Shown here piece by piece: positions 1-8,700 of a stretch of DNA of 26,299 nucleotides. This stretch comes from Pelargonium nanum (taxonomy: Eukaryota; Streptophyta; Magnoliopsida; Geraniales; Geraniaceae), in contig JAYMTF010001105.1 of NCBI GenBank assembly GCA_036897485.1, positions 1-26,299 on the forward strand. Direction: 5' to 3'. Made by a program: the position numbers and the translations under genes. Numbering within the stretch: position 1 is the first letter of the stretch; each line of letters starts with the position of its first letter. The notes under the pieces are model-generated. The model had not been told where the DNA came from. It did no database searches and worked only from the letters and a program-made list of their open reading frames with translations.

Positions 1-89
1 CTATTGACCAATAATTTTTTTGGTCAATCTAAATTCTTTCTAGATTAGAAATCTTAGAAAATACAGATTTGTTTGAAATGACCCGCAAC

Positions 90-245
90 TAGAGGTGGTA
101 AAATTTCGTTTCGGGTTTTAGACATAAAATACATTGTTTTTGCAGGCATATCTAAACCTGAACTGATTTCTTCGGGGACCCGAAACCGCCAAGAAAAGGG
201 TTGGGTTTCGGGTACCATCGGGTTGGGTCCACTTTGCCAGCTCTG
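90..245. mobile_element. hAT-like MITE (156 bp)
   Basis: The element begins TAGAGGTGGTAAA and ends TTTGCCAGCTCTG, which are imperfect terminal inverted repeats (10 of 13 positions pair). It is flanked by CCCGCAAC (82-89) and CCCACAAC (246-253), a 7/8 match that fits the 8-bp target duplication of hAT transposons. The interior is rich in GGGTTTCGGGT-type words and has no coding capacity. It lies downstream of HCF106. Confidence 0.6.
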
Positions 246-253
246 CCCACAAC

Positions 254-732
254 CATTTAAGAATCACTCAAAATTGAACCCGGCCTGTAAATTGGCCGGG
301 TCCGTTTTATGTGACCCGACTCCAAAAATGCGTAGAAATTCAAATCCAAACACAACCTTAGCCCATTGCTATGTTCACATAAATCTGGAAAAACATGTAA
401 TGATAAATGCTACACCTATTTCTCATTCAAGAACCAAAAGAATCCATTCCCATCCTAGCTGATACAAAACTTGAAATGGCACTACTTACAAATCAAAAAA
501 ATATGGCATTAATTCTACATTGTATCCAGTGAAACTCTTCAAACTTTTCATGGCAGTCCAATTTGTATATGAACTCTAGAAACTATCCTAGGCCTGTTCA
601 TCACACAAAAACTGAGACATAAATGAAGATACAAGAGAAATCAGAGCATTTTCATCACTTATCTTCCATTTTAGACCTTTCATGTCTCTCTTTAGGACTG
701 CCGTAGAATGGACAGGTGTGGAATTTGGGGTT
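254..732. other. 3' flank of HCF106, no gene seen
   Basis: This AT-rich stretch lies downstream of the HCF106 stop codon on the minus strand and should hold its 3' UTR and polyadenylation region. I see no convincing ORF on either strand and could not fix a poly(A) site. A short plus-strand ORF at 223-462 crosses the border of the neighbouring MITE and looks fortuitous. Confidence 0.5.
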
Positions 733-3700
733 TCAGGCGTCGCTTTCAGGCTTCGGGGGTGGAGGCAAAGGAGTAGCAGCCTCTTCGGCTTTGACTGATA
801 CCAATAACAAAGATGAGCATAATGTTAGAGCTAGCAATACACATGTTTGGGCAATTTGTGTTGTAACACGAAATTAGTGTGTTTGGGCTCACATTTAGTA
901 ATTGTGCCGTGTTCATGTTAGAGAGCCCAACACGTTTTAGTAATCACGTCATGTTTGTGTTGGGCCTTCCAAACAGTCGTGTTGTGACACGCACGACACA
1001 CACTTAAAGATATAATTGTAAATTAATCCTTATAATATGTCAAATGTGTTGGTTAGTGTTTGTGTCAATCGTGTCGTGTCGTGTCAACACGGACCATTTA
1101 GTTACCATCTTAAACATCTCGTGTTCATGGTGTGTCGTGCAACACGATTACTAAACGTGTAGTTCGTGCAACACATAAACAACCTTTAGCACGACACGCA
1201 CGCACGAACTGCCAGCTCTAGTTGGGTTGTACTATGCAAAAATGTGTCGAGTTGTGGTGTGCTAAACGTGTTAAAGTCGTGCTATGCCAGTCCACTCATT
1301 TTCTTAACACATGTTAGACATGTCGTATTCATGTTTAACATTTGAGCACAAATATTGAATGTTCGTGTTTGTGATGACCCATATAGCAAATATTCAACCT
1401 TTAGCACGTCACGAACATGACACACATGAATTGCCATCTCTACATGATGTTTCAGAGAGAGAGAGAGAGAGAGAGACCTTGAGGCTGAGATTGAGGTTCT
1501 TCAAACTGAGTTTGTTCTGTAGAGGTTGTCGGAGGTGCCACTCCCTGCTGTTGGGAAGCAATTGCTTTAAGCTGTTCTTCGGTTATCTTCAGATACTCTT
1601 CAGAAGTGTATGCTTCTTTTGGTGGAGTAACACCATCTGCAATTTTGGACAATAATTCATTTCTTCGCATTTTACCAAGTCCAAGTATATTCAACCATAC
1701 AAATAAAGAGAAAGCAGTTTGTGGCACTTCATGGAGTATGGTAGCGTTTGGATTTAAAAAAAAAAAAATTGGACTAGAGCCATTCTCACGACCAACAAAT
1801 CATAGTCCAAACATGAAATGAGAATCTCACTCACTCCTAAACATAAAAGTTTAATCCAAACACTAACTAAGAGGCTAAGGGCATCAACTATGAATGGGTT
1901 AAATAGTTTGATACCCTTGGACTGTGAATTTGTTTTAGATTTTGTCCATAACTAGGGTTTTTGAGTTTTTGAAACCCTAGAGCCTAGACTATTTATGTTT
2001 TTTGGTTTTACTCCCATCTGTTCGCTACAATCGGTTTTTCCACAGTCAGTCATCGGGTATCAGGTAAAATATGATCAGGCTAGGGGTTTAAAAGCTCAAA
2101 AACCCTAGTTAGAGACTAAATGTAAAAAGAATATTCAAGAGTGCCAAACTATTTAACCCGTAATGAAAATAACAACTGCACACAGGAAGCACAAAGCATA
2201 ACATATTACAAGCATGCATTTCTGCACTAAGATTAAATTTCTACCGGGAGGTTTAGAATTGGGCGTGTTTGTCAATCATAAACCCTCCTTTCCAATTCCC
2301 CATATGTTTTCTAGCGAACCAAGCGAAGGTTCTAGCTGTTGTCAACTTCTATGTTCTTAGGTAGCGTCCAAAGCTCTACCATGTGAAGAACAAACTCAAC
2401 TAAAAGCTTAAGTTGATAGTTGAAGGTTCAATTTAATTTTTATAATCTAACTACTTCAAGGATGAGTGAAATAATACGTAAATTGTGCATGATATCCAAA
2501 CAACCAAAAAGTTTATGTAGTTCCTGGCTACGATACTTTCTTGCAATCCGCACCTAACGATCTATTATTGAAGGGGAAAAAAAAAAATCAAAGCATCTTA
2601 GATATCAATTAACTTTTTTGTTTTTTTCAAATGATTGAAGTACTTCATTACTTACTGGGGTCAACAACAGTTTGAGAATCCTCGGTATTGGCAATTGGTG
2701 AAGGAGTTGGGGTAATGTTGGTTCTGTTGGAGCTATATATATTCTGTGAAGGATTTGAAATGTCGTCCAGACCAATTTCCCGTTCAAGGGTGCTCTTAAA
2801 TTCCCTCGAAACATCCTAAGTAAAGGAAGGTGGCGGCATTAGTATAGTTAGATCCTCATTTAAAGTGGTGTAACCATATAAAACTGTTATAAGCACCGAC
2901 CTGTAGCTCTCTAATTGTGGGTTGAAATGCACGTAGAGTTTTCCCCAGATTACGAGCAACCTGCATTCAGATAATTCAACTGGCTTTTTAGAAATTAACA
3001 TAAAGAACAAAGTAGTTGAAGAAAATGTTTTATCAATAAAACTACAACTCTTAAAGAAAATGTTCTATCAATTTGTGCATAAACACGTATAGAGGCTCGT
3101 AATCCTAAAGTAAATTAACATAAGCATGCTTCTCTTTCACTGAACCTTATCTAATTTGGCGAGCATTACCAAAATGTCATAAAAAGAAAAGCTCCACTAA
3201 AAGTGTGAGGATGCTTCACAACCGTGGAGTCCTAAATCAAATATGAACCTACAAGTTCACTCACCTATATGGTACTAGTGTATATTTTAATGATGGTTGT
3301 ACAGAAATTTCTGATTTTCTGACACAAGCCAATTTTATTTATAACGATGTAGAATGCCCTTCAACATATTATGGAGAACTCCACATCTATATTTTGGTAG
3401 GAGTGGAAAAGTGAACTCGACACAGCCAAGCCTGAAATGCAACCACATGGAGCTGGTTACCTATAGTTCCCGGTTTTTTGTCTGTTAGATGTTAAAGTTA
3501 ATAACTTAATAGTTGAATTGGCTAAGATTAAGTAACCCCTTGTGGTTTCCGGCCCACATGCAGAAGTACATGCCTGCAGTGGCCCGAATATACTACAACT
3601 TATTTTCAGTTGAAACCACTGAAGTTAGGACATAATAAAAGCAGTTGTATAGATAGATATTCCGTTTAAGAACACTGGGAGTAATAAAATCATTCAATGA

Positions 3701-4917
3701 AGGCATAAGAGGTATAGATGGTTTTAGGAACAACAATGCTGACAAATATCATCCCTAACGTAATAGAATCATTGTATTACAAAAGAAACCGACTAGGGTA
3801 TAATTGAAGGGCACACATAGCAAGGCTTGTCACTAAGAATTATTGTTCCCCTATAGTTTCACAAGGGATTATCCCATTGTTTCCAACAACATTCGGTCTC
3901 CCCTACAATCCTTCGCTCCTATCTTCTTCTTTTCATACATCAGATTCAAAATATTATGTACACAAAAGTATAAACATCAAGCTCTGTCCAAAACTTGAAA
4001 ATTGAATCACACAAACTGTCCAATGCACAGTTTACAGTACAGCTGACAATACATGCGTGTGTCGTGTTCTTGTCATGTTAAATGGGCCAACACTTAAACA
4101 ATAGTGTTCAAATATTGAACACGAACATGACACGTTAAGTAAATGGGCCGGGTTGACACAACATAACCAAACCTAACACGTTTTGCACAATAAGACCAAC
4201 ACAATTGCCACCACACTCTCCAACACAATTAAATATCACAAATAACATAACTACATTAACTAGCTAGGGTTTTTAGGGAATTAATTTACAATTATAACTC
4301 TTAAGTGTGCGTGTCGGGCGTTGGGTGCTCCAACATGAACAAGATTACAACATTAGTCAACACACATTAGTTGAGGCCCGAATTGCCGGCTCTACTTTAC
4401 AGTAACTAAGGATACAACTAACTAACCTCTGCAAGGCCTTTGGGACCAAAAACCAACAAAGCCACCACTCCAATCACCAAAGCTTCAGGAGCTCCAACTC
4501 CAAATAGAGAAGCAAAAACCCCTTTCCTCCTACTTCTCCCTTTCTGCACTGCACAGCCAATATTTCAAAATCTCAACACAAAACAGCAATGCATCCACAA
4601 ATCTATACACCACCCATTTCACATAATCAAGTAAACAATAAAACCCAATTCACAAAAGTACCTAATTTTATAGAATTTGGGGGTTTTACAGAGATACCCA
4701 GACTCTTCAAACCACTCCATGGAGAAAAAGGACTGAGACCCATAACAGGAACCCATCTGGAGGGTCTAAAGTTTGAAACTTTGGAGTATGAGATAACAGA
4801 AGAAGAAGATAGAGAACAGTAAATGGTTGGTTTGGGGTTTATGGAGGAGGAAAATGAAGAAAATGGTGTGGGGGTGGAAGTGGAAATTGATGAGGCCATG
4901 ACCAAGAGTGTGGTCAT
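733..4917 (-). CDS. HCF106: Thylakoid Tat translocase subunit HCF106/TatB, chloroplastic (6 exons)
   Basis: The coding exons on the minus strand are 4662-4917, 4427-4548, 2901-2960, 2656-2815, 1478-1636 and 733-794. All introns are GT..AG and the phases agree, giving 272 aa (Arabidopsis HCF106 is about 260). Residues 1-97 form a Ser/Thr-rich transit peptide. Next comes the TatB signature: FGVGAPEALVIG, a single membrane helix at about 103-119 with acidic E107, the hinge FGPKG (119-123), and an amphipathic helix starting VARNLGKTLRAFQ. The tail is Pro/Gln/Glu-rich. In this family the protein pairs with cpTatC as receptor for twin-arginine precursors at the thylakoid membrane. Translation could instead start at 4899 (ATGGCC), a better context. 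The last exon (after CAG at 797-795; ends PKPESDA) rests on splice signals and phase and is the least certain part. Introns 795-1477, 1637-2655 and 2961-4426 carry transposons. Confidence 0.92.
826..1442. mobile_element. Composite hAT-like element in HCF106 intron 5
   Basis: The element starts TAGAGCTAGCAAT (826-838) and ends ATTGCCATCTCTA (1430-1442); the ends pair at 11 of 13 positions. The flanks CATAATGT (818-825) and CATGATGT (1443-1450) match 7/8, as expected for a hAT insertion. The interior is crowded with GTGTCGTG/CACGACAC words. A further internal terminus, CTGCCAGCTCTA, ends near 1219, so the element may be two family members joined or nested. There is no ORF of note. It fills most of the last HCF106 intron. 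Confidence 0.65.
1455..1476. repeat. (GA)n/(CT)n microsatellite abutting a splice donor
   Basis: A run of about 11 GA units on the plus strand. Read on the minus strand it is the CT run that begins inside the HCF106 exon-5 donor (CAAG|GTCTCTCT, exon end 1478). Reading through the intron in frame would add a few Leu-Ser residues and stop at 1452. Confidence 0.85.
1742..1865. repeat. Small inverted-repeat (MITE-like) element in HCF106 intron 4
   Basis: TAGCGTTTGGATTTA at 1742-1756 pairs with TTAATCCAAACACTA at 1851-1865 (13 of 15). Inner segments TTGGACT and AGTCCAAA, and CATTCTCA and TGAGAAT, also face each other, so the whole unit can fold back. I found no clear target duplication, and the superfamily is not assigned. 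Confidence 0.45.
1896..2159. repeat. Foldback element in HCF106 intron 4
   Basis: GGGTTAAATAGTTTG (1896-1910) has a perfect inverted copy at 2145-2159. AACTAGGGTTTTTGAG (1950-1965) has a perfect inverted copy at 2095-2110. A third weaker pair (AAACCCTAGAGCCTAGA and TCAGGCTAGGGGTTTA) lies inside. The arms are about 70-90 nt around a loop of roughly 100 nt. This is a hairpin MITE by structure; no superfamily is assigned. Confidence 0.65.
3306..3701. repeat. Diverged dispersed repeat, copy 1 (HCF106 intron 2)
   Basis: Several blocks of this intronic stretch recur in the same order and orientation at 7734-8040 in an MTB intron. Examples are ATTTCTGATTTTCTGACA against ATTTCTAATTTTGTGACA, TTTTCAGTTGAAACCACTGA against CTTTCAGTTGAAACTAGTGA, and TTCCGTTTAAGAACACT against TTCCATTTAAAGACACT. 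Copies differ by many substitutions and indels. The family is not recognised and there is no ORF. Confidence 0.45.
4038..4394. mobile_element. hAT-like MITE in HCF106 intron 2 (357 bp)
   Basis: The element starts TACAGCTGACAAT and ends ATTGCCGGCTCTA, an imperfect terminal inverted repeat of the same family as the element at 826-1442. The flanks GTTTACAG (4030-4037) and CTTTACAG (4395-4402) match 7/8. Interior words such as GTCGTGTTC and AACACGAACATGACACG are shared with the other copy. Its right edge is only about 30 bp from the donor of HCF106 exon 2 (4426). Confidence 0.65.
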
Positions 4918-5742
4918 GCTGGGATTGATTGTTTTGTTCCAAAGTGACAGTGGTGTTGTGTGGTTTTGGAGGTGGAGGAGGTGCTCTGGTTCTGATTCAT
5001 GTCATGGATTTTGAATACAGTCCAAATATTGGATTTGTTATCCTGATTGGAAAGGAAGAGATAGAGAGCATCAGAGTTATGAATTGTTGCTCTCTAGATT
5101 TGTGTTTGTGAGTTGGAGTTTGGGTTGGGCTTTTTGGTTCAAGTCTTGAGTTGGGCCTGATAGGCCCATATAGCTGGCCCAATATCCCATTGATATTAAA
5201 TTTGGTCACAACTCACAACATTGAAAAATTGTTACAAATTAGTTTTTTTTTTTTTTTTTTGAAAGGAATTGATGAACCAAATTGAATAACCATTTGAAAC
5301 AAAATAGATAGTTTGGAGTCCAAAATGAAACACTTTCACTTAAAGAATGTTAAAATTAACTTCACACAAAAAGTCATATAATTAAGAAGCAATATTCAAT
5401 TAGAGGTTATAATAAGTTTTTTATGGAGTTAATTGTTTGGATAAATAATTATTATAATTCAATGATAAAAAATCAAACACATTTTTTGATTAAATCACCG
5501 TCTTAATCAATCACTAAAATAAATAAAAATGACAGCACTCAACTAGTCTTTTTTTCAGCCTATAAACAAATTATAAAGAACTTTGAAGTTACCAAATCCT
5601 AAGATAATGCAAACATTATGATTCACAATCAATAAGATGAAGAGAGAAAAATGCATTTTCTTTTGAATTTTAGGTGAAACAAAATAAATATTTTATGAGG
5701 CAAAAAAATTACAAACATCATGGAACATTCTCATGAAATTTG
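4918..5742. other. Intergenic region: HCF106 promoter/5' UTR and MTB 3' flank
   Basis: This gap of about 0.83 kb separates two genes in the same orientation. The HCF106-proximal part, read on the minus strand, is C/A-rich and leader-like (4918 to about 5110) and contains site II motifs further out. A run of 18 T lies at 5243-5260. The remainder is very AT-rich and should hold the 3' end of MTB. I see no additional gene. Confidence 0.5.
5126..5181 (-). promoter_or_regulatory. Cluster of four site II (TGGGCC/T) elements upstream of HCF106
   Basis: TGGGCT (5126-5131), TGGGCC (5152-5157) and two GGCCCA copies (5163-5168, 5176-5181) fall within 56 bp, about 210-265 bp upstream of the HCF106 ATG. 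Such clusters are known binding sites for TCP factors in promoters of plant organelle and translation genes. Function here is inferred. Confidence 0.55.
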
Positions 5743-5749
5743 TTTATTA
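5743..5749 (-). terminator. AATAAA signal overlapping the MTB stop codon
   Basis: On the minus strand the MTB stop reads TAATAAA: two tandem TAA codons with a canonical AATAAA embedded at 5748-5743. Whether it is used is unknown; cleavage here would leave almost no 3' UTR, so a downstream signal is more likely. Confidence 0.3.
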
Positions 5750-8700
5750 CAACATATTCATTGCTCTCTGAGCTTCAAAATCAAGAAACTCTCCAGTTGC
5801 AGCTTGGCCTCCATAACCATACATCTCAAAATATTTCTCCTCTGAAACCCCTTCTCTTCCTTTAAACCCTTCCATGGGTGAAATCCAAGTAGCTGGAGTT
5901 GAGGGGGTGGATCCAGAAGCTTCTTGGTTCATACCAAGAGCGTTCGGGTTGTTCGGGTTCTGCGGCGAGTTTCCAGAAGGCCTTCTGTTCGAGGAAGTAG
6001 CTGTTGTAAGAGAAATCGATGCTGATTGTTGTTGCGCCAGTTGCTGCTGGTTTTTCATTGGGGATTTGGGTCGGAGAGACTCGATTTCAGGGGTTGTCAC
6101 AACAAGATGAGGCGCCTCTGGAGGTGGGTTCCGTCCTCCCCCTCCTTGCCAAACTTTCCCGTCCTTGTCTGCGAAGTTCCTGATATATGACTGCAAAAGT
6201 CACCAAAATCCCGGGTCAGAGTTTGTAACTCGTGGAAGCAAATATCATAACGAGGTTAAGGACTCGGGACTCATGTTGCGTTTAGTTTCATTCAGAACAT
6301 ATAAATCGACGTTTTAGTTTCACACAGAACATATAAATCAACAAGATGATATCACATATAAACTTTTGGCCTCTTCTGTCGACACAATGTTACAACTGAA
6401 AGTAAAAAAAGGCATATGAATTGATGAAGTACGGAATGCATATCCACAGAGAATTGATTGTTTTGATGACAATCAGTTCTAAACTGGCAATTGAACGATT
6501 CATATGAGCTTGTCTGTAAGGTACAGGTGCAAACAAACTGTTGCCTAGAAATTTTATTGCTAATTCACTCGACATTCGGTTAATAAGTAAACCTTAGGGA
6601 GGCTTTATCACTTTCCACAAACGGCAAAGAGAAACATATACACGTTCTGCTACTAAATTTTCGAAACCTTTGATGTAATTCTCCCTAACAAGATTCATTG
6701 AGCTCCTAATTCAAAATGTAGGAGATATAAATAATATATCCTGGATTGTGTTGAAAAAAAATAATATATCCCGGATTTACTTTACTTCTATGTTGGACAA
6801 ATTCACCTAAACGATCATGATGAGATAGACTATTTAACATTGATTGGTTTTGTTCACAAAAGAAGATTCAATCCTAAAAACATTACCTCGCTGTTGAAGT
6901 TTGTGGACGATAGGTCTTTACCAACAGTCAGCCAACCAGACCGAATATTGTGGTCTTCACCAAATAGCTCAAGCCTCCGACGACCAAGAGAAAAATGTTC
7001 AACTATTCGATACATATCTTCCGGCTTTCTGGTTGAACCTGAGAATCATTTTGCATGAAAGTTCTTTAGGAAGGGATGCAATCATTTCATTTTTATGCAC
7101 GTGTTGTTTATGTATCAAATGGACAAGTGCAAACCCAAGATCGTTGATGCAGAATACATAAACAAGACTACTAACCGTAGGGAGGTTCCTCAGCAATAAT
7201 AACATCAGTGTCAATGTTGGCATGGATTATGTGGCCGTCGGTACTTCGACGAACCGTCCCTTTTATGCCCATCAAGCAATGTTCCTTCATCATAAAGAGA
7301 ATAAAAACAGTTAAGTGAAAAGGTTATTGAATTCAATAAAAGCAAAAATAGAGGCAAGCAGAATGGGAGGTTAAGAAATAGACAATTAGAACACAGAAGG
7401 AACAGCGACCAACCTTTGAATGCTGAAACAATGTATGAGAATCATGTCGTAGACTTGGAGTTGCAGTAGTTTTGTTTGTTTTCACCCAACAAATATCTTC
7501 ACACCTACGAAATCCCCACTGCAGCATCAAGAAAAACAACTCAAAACAAAGGACACGTATTGATATCACATCACATGATCTACAGAGTTTTATCTGGTTC
7601 TCTTTCGGTTAACAAGCAATTGCAATGAAAGTCATGAATTTGACAAGTGAAAAAGCAATGATTTGACACAATGGATTCCCAATAATTGTGCATCTTAAAA
7701 GTTTCTCTCCGATTTCAGTATAGGAATTTCTAATTTTGTGACATATGCCAAATCTATTCATAAAGACATCAAGAATACTAGAAAATAACCCAGTTAATCC
7801 TCACAGTAGAGATAAATCCGCAACTATATTGACCAGTATGGAGTTTTGAAAGCAACTATTGACTGCCCATTGTTTACAGCAACTGCATTCGATGTTGCAT
7901 CACTAGTGGGGAATACCAACCTCACTTTCAGTTGAAACTAGTGATAGCATATCAAAATCTGTTGCTAATGGTTGATTGTGACTAAGTGCAAAAAACCTTC
8001 CATTTAAAGACACTATGAACGATAATGCCACATTATGAATAATGAGAATGAATCATTAATAAATAAGAGCTACTAAAGGACTAACTTAAAGGCCAGACCG
8101 CCAGAGTGTAACATTTCTATAATTCTTTATTTTTGCATTTAGGAGAAGATGCAGGATTATTAGCATAGGTCCAAGAATTTTTTTTTATCTCCCAATTGTT
8201 TTACCAGAAATATTAAATTAAAATTAATAAATATAAGGGAACATTCAGCAAGGATTGGCATTTGAGGAATATATCATTGCTCGAATAGGATTATCAATTA
8301 TGTGGCATTTATCTACAAGTATAGAGGATATTCGAGTTGCAATTATCCTCAATTCAGCTTTCACACATTTCATTGGTTTCTTTCCCGAAATTTGGATATT
8401 TTCCCTCTCAGGATCTCATTTATTTGTTATTAATTGGCATGAGGTCACCATTAATCAAGAGTGAAAATACAACTGTATTTTAAAATATAGACAGATGCAT
8501 AACAGACTAATCAGCTAGTAACAATAATCCTCAATATGTTACAAACACTAAGCTTCCATTCAAAATAGTTATATTATATACCTTCTTCAGGCATTGACGG
8601 CCCTGTTCAAGTCCCACTCCATCTCCCACCCACAGGAAGATAAAAGAAGGTGTGTCTGCTATAGCCTGTAACAGAGAGGGCAAATTGCTTAAATGTCAAG

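Noticed and set aside
1452..1727. Reading frame ending in a Leu-Ser repeat as the true HCF106 C terminus
   Set aside because: The Leu-Ser tail is microsatellite translated past a usable donor (1477/1476). A phase-matched exon at 733-794 gives a TatB-like Lys/Glu/Pro-rich end.
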